From positions 15,122,729 through 15,186,728 of the forward strand of contig CM049314.1 in the NCBI GenBank assembly GCA_026874595.1: a DNA stretch of 64,000 nt, given 5' to 3'. The notes under the pieces were generated by a model. The model was not told where the DNA came from. It saw only the letters and a program-made list of their open reading frames with translations, and did no database searches. A program made the translations under genes and the position numbers. The DNA comes from Sipunculus nudus. Taxonomy: Eukaryota; Annelida; Sipuncula; Golfingiida; Sipunculidae. Of the stretch, positions 25,183 to 37,691 are shown piece by piece. Each line of letters starts with the position of its first letter. The first letter of the stretch is position 1.

Positions 25183-26125
25183 GACGTTTAGATCCAGGTC
25201 GGTCGACCTACTTTCAACTCTTTTCTTTCCATTCACTTCAGGAACAGGCAGACTTTTTGCGTCAGCTTCCGGCCAGGGTTGGCCAAAAGCCGGCTTTTTC
25301 TCATATTGTCCGGGTCGGCGCCTAATACTGGCTGTTACTGGTCAATTATGGTTAATGTACTTATCATCTGACAAATCATTCATACAATATCCCTTTATTA
25401 CTCAGGCTTTTAAGTTGCTGCAATGATATACCGGTCATCTGACAAACCATTCATAATGTACACTTTTTTAATTGGCTTTAAAGTAGTGGCTGTAATATAA
25501 GTTTACCGACACGAACCCTAACTCTTGAGTGTTAGTGCAGTGAACACTAACTAGATGGGCATATGGAAGCTAACCAGTTATGTGACCCAGCTTAATTAGT
25601 CTTTATATGAACTTGAGCACAAAACTGGATCCACTGTATGGCTCCCTGATAATAATTGTTTTTATTTATTACAATAGTGACTTGCATCATTAAAGGACGC
25701 TTAGTTGTTAACCCAGAGGCCATGGGGATGGAGATTAATTACGTGAGCAGAGTCAGTTTTGAATCAATTTCAGTCCTGCCTGGACTTGAACTCCATGCTA
25801 GCTTATTATTGCGGTATGTTTACTTTTGATTATCAAAGATTTTCTGGTACAAAGCTTTGATACTGGGCCTTGCTGTGGGACATGAACTGTAACATTTAGT
25901 GATCGGCCGCCAGGTTTGTGGCCTTCTTATCTTCTATCAAGCACAAAGGGATTCTTAAGAGACTTGCACAGTGAAGCACCTTATTTGTGATATTTATCAT
26001 TGAACCTGTGTTATTTGAAAGTCAAACATTTGTACCAACTATAAATCTTTACAGTAAAAAGCATGCATATTACATGTCTAAGTTAATTTTGGTTCCCCTG
26101 CAGTATCATTACTTATCGTCGATGG
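25183..26125 (+). repeat. Core element copy 13 (subfamily B / copy-5 mosaic, 943 bp)
   Basis: The 5' two-thirds carries the subfamily-B set (TTTTCTTTCC, CGGGTCGG, GCAATGATA, GTGTTAGTGC...CACTAAC, GCATATGGAAGCTAACC, CCCAGCTT). The 3' end carries TAATTTTGG, otherwise only in copy 5, and is followed by copy 5's downstream array. The switch lies between about 25,650 and 26,086. Confidence 0.92.
25531..25551. other. Perfect 7-bp inverted repeat specific to subfamily B
   Basis: GTTAGTG and CACTAAC are separated by CAGTGAA. The same structure occurs at 39,779-39,799 and 41,523-41,543. In the 17 other cores a 5-bp shortening and an A-to-G or C-to-G type change destroy the pairing (CTAGTGCAGTGAACAGTAAC). 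Confidence 0.6.
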
Positions 26126-26763
26126 GTAAGCATTGTTATCGTTGAGGGGTAAGCATTGTTATCGTCGAGGTTAAGCATTGTTATCGTTGAGGGGCAAGCA
26201 TTGTTATCGTTGAGGGCATAACAATGTTATCGTTGAGGGGTTAGCATTGTTATCGTTGAGGGGTAAGCATTGTTATAGTTGACCGGTAAACATTGTTTTC
26301 GTCGAGGGTTAGCATTGTTATCGTTGAGGGGCAAGCATTGTTATCTTTGAGGGCATAACATTGTTATCCTTGAGGGATAAGCATTGTTATCGTTGAGGGC
26401 ATAACATTGTTATCGTTGAGGGGTAAGCATTGTTTTCGTTGAGGGGTAAGCATTGTTTTCGTTGATTGGTAAGCATTGTTATCGTTGAGGGGTAAGCATT
26501 GTTATCGTTGAGTGGTAAGCATTGTTATCGTTGAGGGGTAAGCATTGTTATCGTTGAGGGGTTGGAATTATTTTCGTTGAGGAATAAGTATTGTTATCGT
26601 TGAGGGGGATAAGCATTGTTATCGTTGAAGGGTATGCATTGTTATCGGTGAGGGCAAGGCATAGTTTTCGTTGAGGGGTAAGCAATGTTATCATTGAGGG
26701 GAAGCGTTGTTATCGTTGAGGGGTTAGCATTGTTTCCGTTGAGGGGTAAGCATTGTTATCATT
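26126..26763 (+). repeat. Minisatellite array, direct arm of inversion 2 (638 bp)
   Basis: Duplicate of 9,685-10,320 with small differences: GATTGGTAAGC at about 26,465, GAGTGGTAAGC at about 26,510 and a GGGGGATAAGC unit at about 26,605. It ends at the same GTTATCATT flip point. Confidence 0.95.
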
Positions 26764-28009
26764 AACGTCAAAGATAGCAAGGTTATGCCCTCAACGATAA
26801 CAATACAATGCTAACCCCTCTACGATAACAATGCTTACCCCTCAACGATAACAATGTTATGCCCTCAACGATAACAATACAATAATTACCCCTCAACGAT
26901 AACAATGCTTACCCCTCAACGATAACAATACTTACCCCTCAATGATAACAATGTTAACCCCTCAATGATAAAAATGCATAACCTTCAACTATAACAATGC
27001 TTAACCCTCAACGATAACAATGTTATGCCCTCAACGATAAAAATGCTTACCCTCAACGGAAACAATGCTAACCCCCCAGCGATAACGATGCTTCCCCTCA
27101 ATCATAACAATGCTTACCCCTCAACGGAAACAATGCTAACCCCTCAACGATAACAATGCTTCCCCTCAATGATAACAATGCTTACCCCTCAACGGAAACA
27201 ATGCTAACCCCTCAACGGTAACAACGCTTCCCCTCAATGATAACAATGCTTACCCCTCAACGAAAACTATGCCTTGCCCTCACCGATAACAATGCATACC
27301 CCTCAACGATAACAATGCTTACCCCTCAACGATAACAATACTTATTCCTCAACGAAAATAATTCCAACCCCTGAACGATAACAATGCTTACCCCTCAACG
27401 ATAACAATGCTTACCCCTCAACGATAACAATGCTTACCCCTCAACGATAACAATGCTTACCCCTCAACGAAAACAATGCTTACCCCTAAACGATAACAAT
27501 GCTTACCCCTCAACGATAACAATGTTATGCCCTCAAGGATAACAATGCTTATCCCTCAAGGATAACAATGTTATGCCCTCAAAGATAACAATGCTTGCCC
27601 CTCAACGATAACAATGCTTACCCTCGACGAAAACAATGTTTACCGGTCAACGATAACAATGCTAACCCCTCAACGATAACATTGTTATGTCCTCAACGAT
27701 AACAATGCTTGCCCCTCAACGATAACAATACAATGATTACCCCTCAACGATAACAATGCTTACCCCTCAACGATAACAATACTTACCCCTCAATGATAAC
27801 AATGTTAACCCCTCAATGATAAAAATGCATAACCTTCAACTATAACAATGCTTAACCCTCCACGATAACAATGTTATGCCCTCAATCATAACAATGCTTA
27901 CCCTCAACGGAAACAATGCTAACCCCTCAACGATAACAATGCTTCCCCTCAATGATAACAATGCTTACTCCTCAACGGAAACACTGCTAACCCCTCAACG
28001 ATAACAATG
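26764..28009 (-). repeat. Inverted minisatellite array 2 (1,246 bp)
   Basis: Starts AACGTCAAAGATAGC and ends at CTTTCAACTC, exactly as in inversion 1. It is shorter: around 27,690-27,735 the units that form the candidate empty site in inversion 1 are deleted, and a GCTTGCCCC unit runs straight into ATACAATGATTACC. Confidence 0.95.
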
Positions 28010-28919
28010 CTTTCAACTCTTTCCTTTCCATTCACTTCAGGAACAGGCAGACTTTTCGCGTCAGCTTCCGGCCAGGGTTGGCCAAAAGCCGGCTTTTTCT
28101 CATATTGTCCGGGCCGGCGCCTAATACTGGCTGTTACTGGTCAATTATGGTTAATGTACTTATCATCTGACAAATCATTCATACAATATCCCTTTATTAC
28201 TCAGGCTTTTAAGTTGCTGCAGTGATATACTGGTCATCTGACAAACCATTCATAATGTACACTTTTTTAATTACCTTTAAAGTAGTGGCTGTAATATAAG
28301 TTTACCGACACGAACCCTAACTCTTGACTAGTGCAGTGAACAGTAACTAGATGGGCAGGTGGAAGCGAGACAGTTATGTGACCCAACTTAATTAGTCTTT
28401 ATGAACTTGAGCACAAAACTGGATCCACTGTATGGCTCCCTGATAATCATTGTTTTTATTTATTACAATAGTGACTTGCATCATTAAAGGACGCTTAGTT
28501 GTTAACCCAGAGGCCATGGGGATGGAGATTAATTACGTGAGCAGAGTCAGTTTTGAATCAATTTCAGTCCTGCCTGGACTTGAACTCCATGCTAGCTTAT
28601 TATTGCGGTATGTTTACTTTTGATTATCAAAGACTTTCTGGTACAAAGCTTTGATACTGGGCCTTGCTGTGGGACATGAACTGTAACATTTAGTGATCGG
28701 CCGCCAGGTTTGTGGCCTTCTTATCTTCTATCAAGCACAAAGGGATTCTTAAGAGACTTGCACAGTGAAGCACCTTATTTGTGATATTTATCATTGAACC
28801 TGTGTTATTTGAAAGTCAAACATTTGTACCAACTATAAATCTTTACAGTAAAAAGCATGCATATTACATGTCTAAGTTAATCTTGGTTCCCCTGCAGTAT
28901 CATTACTTATCGTCGATGG
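28010..28919 (+). repeat. Core element copy 14 (5'-truncated, 910 bp)
   Basis: It has the same 28-bp 5' loss as copies 6 and 17. The private change is AATTACCTTTAAAG for AATTGGCTTTAAAG. Its right end is GATGG, unlike copy 6. Confidence 0.93.
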
Positions 28920-29902
28920 GTAAGCATTGTTATCGTTGAGGGGTAAGCATTGTTATCGTCGAGGGTAAGCATTGTTATCGTTGAGGGGCAAGCATTGTTA
29001 TCGTTGAGGGCATAACAATGTTATCGTTGAGGGGTAAGCATTGTCATCGTTGAGGGCATAACATTGTTATCGTTGAGGGGTTAGCATTGTTATCGTTGAT
29101 GGGTAAGCATTGTTATCGTTGACCGGTAAACATTGTTAGCGTCGAGGGTAAGCATTGTTATCGTTGAGGGGCAAGCATTGTTATCTTTGAGGGCATAACA
29201 TTGTTATCGTTGAGGGATAAGCAGTGATATCGTTGAGGGCATAACATTGTTTTCGTTGAGGGGTAAGCATTGTTATCGTTGAGGGGTTGGAATTGTTTTC
29301 GTTGAGGGATAAGTATTGTTATCGTTGAGGGGTAAGCATTGTAATCGTTGAGGGCATAACATTGTTATCGTTGAGGGGTTGGAATTGTTTTCGTTGAGGG
29401 ATAAGTATTGTTATCGTTGAGGGGTAAGCATTGTTATCGTTGAGGGGTAAGCATTGTTATCGGTGAGGGTAAGGCATAATTTTCGTTGAGGGGTAAGCAT
29501 TGTTATCATTGAGGGGAAGCATTGTTATCGTTGAGGGGTTAGCAGTGTTTCCGTTGAGGGGTAAGCATTGTTATCATTGAGGGGAAGCATTGTTATCGTT
29601 GAGGGGTTAGCATTGTTTCCGTTGAGGGGTAAGCATTGTTATGATTGAGGGGAAGCATCGTTATCGTTGAGGGGTTAGCATTGTTTCTGTTGAGGGTAAG
29701 CATTGTTATGGTTGAGGGCATAACATTGTTATCGTTGAGGGTTAAGCATTGTTATAGTTGAAGGTTATGCATTTTTATCATTGAGGGGTTAACATTGTTA
29801 TCATTGAGGGGTAAGTATTGTTATCGTTGAGGGGTAAGCATTGTTATCGTAGAGGGGTTAGCATTGTATTGTTATCGTTGAGGGCATAACCTTGCTATCT
29901 TT
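28920..29902 (+). repeat. Minisatellite array between cores 14 and 15 (983 bp)
   Basis: The first half resembles 18,372-19,451 (TTAGCGTCGAGG, GCAGTGATATCG). The second half resembles 16,491-17,433 (GTAAGGCATAATTTTCG, AGCAGTGTTTCC). It is therefore a recombinant array, with the switch near 29,330. Confidence 0.93.
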
Positions 29903-30840
29903 GACGTTTAGATCCAGGTCGGTCGACCTTCTTTTAACTCTTTCCTTTCCATTCACTTCAGGAACAGGCAGACTTTTCGCGTCAGCTTCCGGCCAGGGTT
30001 GGCCAAAAGCCGGCTTTTTCTCATATTGTCCTGGCCGGCGCCTAATACTGGCTGTTACTGGTCAATTATGGTTAATGTACTTATCATCTGACAAATCATT
30101 CATACAATATCCCTTTATTGCTCAGGCTTTTAAGTTGCTGCAGTGATATACTGGTCATCTGACAAACCATTCATAATGTACACTTTTTTAATTGGCTTTA
30201 AAGTAGTGGCTGTAATATAAGTTTACCGACACGAACCCTAACTCTTGACTAGTGCAGTGAACAGTAACTAGATGGGCAGGTGGAAGCGAGACAGTTATGT
30301 GACCCAACTTAATTAGTCTTTATGAACTTGAGCACAAAACTGGATCCACTGTATGGCTCCCTGATAATCATTGTTTTTATTTATTACAATAGTGACTTGC
30401 ATCATTAAAGGACGCTTAGTTGTTAACCCAGAGGCCATGGGGATGGAGATTAATTACGTGAGCAGAGTCAGTTTTGAATCAATTTCAGTCCTGCCTGGAC
30501 TTGAACTCCATGCCAGCTTATTATTGCGGTATGTTTACTTTTGATTATCAAAGACTTTCTGGTACAAAGCTTTGATACTGGGCCTTGCTGTGGGACATGA
30601 ACTGTAACATTTAGTGATCGGCCGCCAGGTTTGTGGCCTTCTTATCTTCTATCAAGCACAAAGGGATTCTTAAGAGACTTGCACAGTGAAGCACCTTATT
30701 TGTGATATTTATCGTTGAACCTGTGTTATTTGAAAGTCAAACATTTGTACCAACTATAAATCTTTACAGTAAAAAGCATGCATATTACATGTCTAAGTTA
30801 ATCTTGGTTCCCCTGCAGTATCATTACTTATCGTCGATGG
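29903..30840 (+). repeat. Core element copy 15 (full length)
   Basis: It has 938 bp. CCTTCTTTTAACTC near the left end is shared only with copy 16. CTGGCCGG, CATGCCAGC and TATCGTTGAACC link it to copies 7 and 11. TTTATTGCTCAGG is private. Confidence 0.93.
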
Positions 30841-32032
30841 GTAAGCATTGTTATCGTTGAGGGGTAAGCATTGTTATCGTCGAGGGTAAGCATTGTTATC
30901 GTTGAGGGGCAAGCATTGTTATCGTTGAGGGCATAACAATGTTATCGTTGAGGGGTAAGCATTGTCATCGTTGAGGGCATAACATTGTTATCGTTGAGGG
31001 GTAAGCATTGTTATCGTTTAGGGGTAAGCATTGTTATCGTTGAGGGGTAAGCATTGTTATCGTTGAGGGGTTGGAATTGTTTTCGTTGAGGGATAAGTAT
31101 TGTTATCGTTGAGGGGTAAGCATTGTTATCGTTGAGGGGTAAGCATTGTTATCGGTGAGGGCAAGGCATAGTTTTCATTGAGGGGTAAGCATTGTTATCA
31201 TTGAGGGGAAGCATTGTTATCGTTGAGGGGTTAGCATTGTTTCCGTTGAGGAGTAAGCATTGTTATCATTGAGGGGAAGCATTGTTATCGTTGAGGGGTA
31301 AGCATTGTTATCATTGAGGGGAAGCATTGTTATCGTTGAGGGGTTAGCATTGTTTCCGTTGAGGGGTAAGCATTGTTATGATTGAGGGGAAGCATCGTTA
31401 TCGTTGAGGGGTTAGCATTGTTTCCGTTGAGGGTAAGCATTGTTATCGTTGAGGGCATAACATTGTTATCGTTTAGGGGTAAGCATTGTTATCGTTGAGG
31501 GGTAAGCATTGTTATCGTTGAGGGGTTGGAATTGTTTTCGTTGAGGGATAAGTATTGTTATCGTTGAGGGGTAAGCATTGTTATCGTTGAGGGGTAAGCA
31601 TTGTTATCGGTGAGGGCAAGGCATAGTTTTCGTTGAGGGGAAGCATTGTTATCGTTGAGGGGTTAGCATTGTTTCCGTTGAGGGGTAAGCATTGTTATGA
31701 TTGAGGGGAAGCATCGTTATCGTTGAGGGGTTAGCATTGTTTCCGTTGAGGGTAAGCATTGTTATCGTTGAGGGCATAACATTGTTATCGTTGAGGGTTA
31801 AGCATTGTTATAGTTGAAGGTTATGCATTTTTATCATTGAGGGGTTAACATTTTTATCATTGAGGGGTAAGTATTGTTATCGTTGAGGGGTAAGCATTGT
31901 TATCGTTGAGGGGTAATCATTGTATTGTTATCGTTGAGGGCATAACATTGTTATCGTTGAGGGGTAAGCATTGTTATCGTAGAGGGGTTAGCATTGTATT
32001 GTTATCGTTGAGGGCATAACCTTGCTATCTTT
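30841..32032 (+). repeat. Minisatellite array between cores 15 and 16 (1,192 bp)
   Basis: Contains an internal duplication: the run from GGGGTTGGAATTG through GGCAAGGCATAG and the GGGGAAGC/GGGGTTAGC cassette occurs at about 31,070-31,430 and again at about 31,520-31,750. Confidence 0.95.
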
Positions 32033-32971
32033 GACGTTTAGATCCAGGTCGGTCGACCTTCTTTTAACTATTTCCTTTAAATCCACTTCAGGAACAGGCA
32101 GACTTTTCGCGTCAGCTTCCGGCCAGGGTTGGCCAAAAGCCGGCTTTTTCTCATATTGTCCTGGCCGGCGCCTAATACTGGCTGTTACTGGTCAATTATG
32201 GTTAATGTACTTATCATCTGACAAATCATTCATACAATATCCCTTTATTACTCAGGCTTTTAAGTTGCTGCAGTGATATACTGGTCATCTGACAAACCAT
32301 TCATAATGTACACTTTTTTAATTGGCTTTAAAGTAGTGGCTGTAATATAAGTTTACCGACACGAACCCTAACTCTTGACTAGTGCAGTGAACAGTAACTA
32401 GATGGGCAGGTGGAAGCGAGACAGTTATGTGACCCAACTTAATTAGTCTTTATGAACTTGAGCACAAAACTGGATCCACTGTATGGCTCCCTGATAATCA
32501 TTGTTTTTATTTATTACAATAGTGACTTGCATCATTAAAGGACGCTTAGTTGTTAACCCAGAGGCCATGGGGATGGAGATTAATTACGTGAGCAGAGTCA
32601 GTTTTGAATCAATTTCAGTCCTGCCTGGACTTGAACTCCATGCCAGCTTATTATTGCGGTATGTTTACTTTTGATTATCAAAGACTTTCTGGTACAAAGC
32701 TTTGATACTGGGCCTTGCTGTGGGACATGAACTGTAACATTTAGTGATCGGCCGCCAGGTTTGTGGCCTTCTTATCTTCTATCAAGCACAAAGGGATTCT
32801 TAAGAGACTTGCACAGTGAAGCACCTTATTTGTGATATTTATTATTGAACCTGTGTTATTTGAAAGTCAAACATTTGTACCAACTATAAATCTTTACAGT
32901 AAAGAAGCATGCATATTACATGTCTAAGTTAATCTTGGTTCCCCTGCAGTTTCATTACTTATCGTCGATGG
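32033..32971 (+). repeat. Core element copy 16 (full length, most diverged left end, 939 bp)
   Basis: It shares CCTTCTTTTAAC with copy 15. Private changes are CTATTTCCTTTAAATCC, TATTATTGAACC, AGTAAAGAAGC (1-bp insertion) and CAGTTTCATT. Confidence 0.93.
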
Positions 32972-33561
32972 GTAAGCATTGTTATCGTTGAGGGGTAAGC
33001 ATTGTTATCGTCGAGGGTAAGCATTGTTATCGTTGAGGGGCAAGCATTGTTATCGTTGAGGGCATAACAATGTTATCGTTGAGGGGTTAGCATTGTTATC
33101 GTTGAGGGGTAAGCATTGTTATCGTTGACCGGTAAACATTGTTTTCGTCGAGGGTTAGCATTGTTATCGTTGAGGGGCAAGCATTGTTATCTTTGAGGGC
33201 ATAACATTGTTATCCTTGAGGGATAAGCATTGTTATCGTTGAGGGCATAACATTGTTATCGTTGAGGGGTAAGCATTGTTTTCGTTTAGGGGTAAGCATT
33301 GTTTTCGTTGAGGGGTAAGCATTGTTATCGTTGAGGGGTAAGCATTGTTATCGTTGAGGGGTAAGCATTGTTATCGTTGAGGGGTAAGCATTCTTATCGT
33401 TGAGGGGTTGGAATTATTTTCGTTGAGGAATAAGTATTGTTATCGTTGAGGGGTAAGCATTGTTATCGTTGAGGGGTAAGCATTGTTATCATTGAGGGGA
33501 AGCGTTGTTATCGTTGAGGGGTTAGCATTGTTTCCGTTGAGGGGTAAGCATTGTTATCATT
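32972..33561 (+). repeat. Minisatellite array, direct arm of inversion 3 (590 bp)
   Basis: Counterpart of the direct arms at 9,685 and 26,126, but about two units shorter because the GCAAGGCATAG unit is missing. It ends at the same GTTATCATT flip point. Confidence 0.95.
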
Positions 33562-35701
33562 AACGTCAAAGATAGCAAGGTTATGCCCTCAACGATAACA
33601 ATACAATGTTAACCCCTCTACGATAACAATGCTTACCCCTCAACAATAACAATGTTATGCCCTCAACGATAACAATACAATGATAACCCCTCAACGATAA
33701 CAATGCTTACCCCTCAACGATAACAATACTTACCCCTCAATGATAACAATGTTAACCCCTCAATGATAAAAATGCATAACCTTCAACTATAACAATGCTT
33801 AACCCTCAACGATAACAATGTTATGCCCTCAACGATAAAAATGCTTACCCTCAACGGAAACAATGCTAACCCCCCAACGATAACGATGCTTCCCCTCAAT
33901 CATAACAATGCTTACCCCTCAACGGAAACAATGCTAACCCCTCAACGATAACAATGCTTCACCTCAATGATAACAATGCTTACCCCTCAACGGAAACAAT
34001 GCTAACCCCTCAACGATAACAACGCTTCCCCTCAATGATAACAATGCTTACCCCTCAACGAAAACTATGCCTTGCCCTCACCGATAACAATGCATACCCC
34101 TCAACGATAACAATGCTTACCCCTCAACGATAACAATACTTATTCCTCAACGAAAATAATTCCAACCCCTCAACGATAACAATGCTTTCCCCTCAACGAT
34201 AACAATGCTTACCCCTCAACGATAACAATGCTAACCCCTCAACGATAACAATGCTTACCCATCAACGAAAACAATGCTTACCCCTAAACGATAACAATGC
34301 TTACCCCTCAACGATAACAATGTTATGCCCTCAAGGATAACAATGCTTATCCCTCAAGGATAACAATGTTATGCCCTCAAAGATAACAATGCTTGCCCCT
34401 CAACGATAACAATGCTTACGCTCGACGAAAACAATGTTTACCGGTCAACGATAACAATGCTTACCCCTCAACGATAACAATGCTAACCCCTCAACGATAA
34501 CATTGTTATGCCCACAACGATAACAATGCTTACCCCTCAACGATAACAATGCTTACCCCTCAACGATAACAATGTTATGCCCTCAACGATAACAATACAA
34601 TGATTACCCCTCAACGATAACAATGCTTACCCCTCAACGATAACAATACTTACCCCTCAATGATAACAATGTTAACCCCTCAATGATAAAAATGCATAAC
34701 CTTCAACTATAACAATGCTTAACCCTCAACGATAACAATGTTATGCCCTCAACGATAACAATGCTTACCCTCAACGAAAACAATGCTAACCCCCCAACGA
34801 TAACGATGCTTCCCCTCAATCATAACAATGCTTACCCCTCAACGATAACAATGCTTACCCCTCAACGATAACAATACTTACCCCTCAATGATAACAATGT
34901 TAACCCCTCAATGATAAAAATGCATAACCTTCAACTATAACAATGCTTAACCCTCAACGATAACAATGTTATGCCCTCAACGATAACAATGCTTACCCTC
35001 AACGAAAACAATGCTAACCCCCCAACGATAACGATGCTTCCCCTCAATCATAACAATGCTTACCCCTCAACGGAAACAATGCTAACCCCTCAACGATAAC
35101 AACGCTTCCCCTCAATGATAACAATGCTTACTCCTCAACGGAAACACTGCTAACCCCTCAACGATAACAATGCTTGCCCCTCAACGATAACAATGCTTAC
35201 CCTCGACGAAAACAATGTTTACCGGTCAACGATAACAATGCTTACCCCTCAACGATAACAATGCTAACCCCTCAACGATAACATTGTTATGCCCTCAACG
35301 ATAACAATGCTTGCCCTCAACGATAACAATGCTTACCCTCGACGATAACAATGCTTACCCCTCAACGATAACAATGCTTACCCCTCAACGATAACAATGT
35401 TATGCCCTCAACGATAACAATACAATGATTACCCCTCAACGATAACAATGCTTACCCCTCAACGATAACAATACTTACCCCTCAATGATAACAATGTTAA
35501 CCCCTCAATGATAAAAATGCATAACCTTCAACTATAACAATGCTTAACCCTCAACGATAACAATGTTATGCCCTCAACGATAACAATGCTTACCCTCAAC
35601 GGAAACAATGCTAACCCCTCAACGATAACAATGCTTCCCCTCAATGATAACAATGCTTACCCCTCAACGGGAACAATGCTAACCCCTCAACGATAACAAT
35701 G
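33562..35701 (-). repeat. Inverted minisatellite array 3 (2,140 bp)
   Basis: The longest inverted array. It contains four reverse left-flank blocks (about 33,600-33,830; 34,590-34,750; 34,850-34,990; 35,405-35,580), so it grew by tandem duplication after the inversion. The end junctions are identical to those of inversions 1 and 2. Confidence 0.95.
35360..35412 (-). other. Candidate core-less ('empty') site 2
   Basis: Same arrangement as at 11,340-11,390. On the minus strand the left-flank block passes through TTATCGTTGA directly into GGGGTAAGC and the right-flank block with GTCGAGGG. The join is between 35,384 and 35,385. Its presence in two inverted arrays means it predates their duplication. 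Confidence 0.5.
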
Positions 35702-36611
35702 CTTTCAACTCTTTCCTTTCCATTCACTTCAGGAACAGGCAGACTTTTCGCGTCAGCTTCCGGCCAGGGTTGGCCAAAAGCCGGCTTTTTCTCATGTTGT
35801 CCGGGCCGGCGCCTAATACTGGCTGTTACTGGTCAATTATGGTTAATGTACTTATCATCTGACAAATCATTCATACAATATCCCTTTATTACTCAGGCTT
35901 TTAAGTTGCTGCAGTGATATACTGGTCATCTGACAAACCATTCATAATGTACACTTTTTTAATTGGCTTTAAAGTAGTGGCTGTAATATAAGTTTACCGA
36001 CACGAACCCTAACTCTTGACTAGTGCAGTGAACAGTAACTAGATGGGCAGGTGGAAGCGAGACAGTTATGTGACCCAACTTAATTAGTCTTTATGAACTT
36101 GAGCACAAAACTGGATCCACTGTATGGCTCCCTGATAATCATTGTTTTTATTTATTACAATAGTGACTTGCATCATTAAAGGACGCTTAGTTGTTAACCC
36201 AGAGGCCATGGGGATGGAGATTAATTACGTGAGCAGAGTCAGTTTTGAATCAATTTCAGTCCTGCCTGGACTTGAACTCCATGCTAGCTTATTATTGCGG
36301 TATGTTTACTTTTGATTATCAAAGACTTTCTGGTACAAAGCTTTGATACTGGGCCTTGCTGTGGGACATGAACTGTAACATTTAGTGATCGGCCGCCAGG
36401 TTTGTGGCCTTCTTATCTTCTATCAAGCACAAAGGGATTCTTAAGAGACTTGCACAGTGAAGCACCTTATTTGTGATATTTATCATTGAACCTGTGTAAT
36501 TTGAAAGTCAAACATTTGTACCAACTATAAATCTTTACAGTAAAAAGCATGCATATTACATGTCTAAGTTAATCTTGGTTCCCCTGCAGTATCATTACTT
36601 ATCGTCGATGG
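35702..36611 (+). repeat. Core element copy 17 (5'-truncated, 910 bp)
   Basis: It lacks the same 28 left-end bases as copies 6 and 14. Private changes are CTCATGTTGTCC and GTGTAATTTG. Confidence 0.93.
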
Positions 36612-37691
36612 GTAAGCATTGTTATCGTTGAGGGGTAAGCATTGTTATCGTCGAGGGTAAGCATTGTTATCGTTGAGGGGCAAGCATTGTTATCGTTGAG
36701 GGCATAACAATGTTATCGTTGAGGGGTAAGCATTGTCATCGTTGAGGGCATAACATTGTTATCGTTGAGGGGTTAGCATTGTTATCGTTGAGGGGTAAGC
36801 ATTGTTATCGTTGACCGGTAAACATTGTTAGCGTCGAGGGTAAGCATTGTTATCGTTGAGGGGCAAGCATTGTTATCTTTGAGGGCATAACATTGTTATC
36901 GTTGAGGGATAAGCAGTGATATCGTTGAGGGCATAACATTGTTTTCGTTGAGGGGTAAGCATTGTTATCGTTGAGGGGTTGGAATTGTTTTCGTTGAGGG
37001 ATAAGTATTGTTATCGTTGAGGGGTTAGCATTGTTATCGTTGAGGGGTAAGCATTGTTATCGTTGAGGGTTTGGAATTGTTTTCGTTGAGGGATAAGTTT
37101 TGTTATCGTTGAGGGGTAAGCATTGTTATCGTTGAGGGGTAAGCATTGTTATCTTTGAGGGCAAGGCATTGTTATCGGTGAGGGCAAGGCATAGTTTTCG
37201 TTGAGGGGTAAGCATTGTTATCATTGAGGGGAAGCATTGTTATCGTTGAGGGGTTAGCATTGTTTCCGTTGAGGAGTAAGCATTGTTATCATTGAGGGGA
37301 AGCATTGTTATCGTTGAGGGGTTAGCATTGTTTCCGTTGAGGGGTAAGCATTGTTATGATTGAGAGGAAGCATCGTTATCGTTGAGGGGTTAGCATTGTT
37401 TCCGTTGAGGGTAAGCATTGTTATCGTTGAGGGCATTACATTGTTATCGTTGAGGGTTAAGCATTGTTATAGTTGAAGGTTATGCATTTTTATCATTGAG
37501 GGGTTAACATTGTTATCATTGAGGGGTAAGTATTGTTATCGTTGAGGGGTAAGCATTGTTATCGTTGAGGGGTAATCATTGTATTGTTATCGTTGAGGGC
37601 ATAACATTGTTATCGTTGAGGGGTAAGCATTGTTATCGTAGAGGGGTTAGCATTGTATTGTTATCGTTGAGGGCATAACCTTGCTATCTTT
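36612..37691 (+). repeat. Minisatellite array between cores 17 and 18 (1,080 bp)
   Basis: Same length as 18,372-19,451 and matching it through most variants. Differences include ATCTTTGAGGGCAAGG at about 37,155 and GGGCATTACATTG at about 37,432. Confidence 0.95.
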
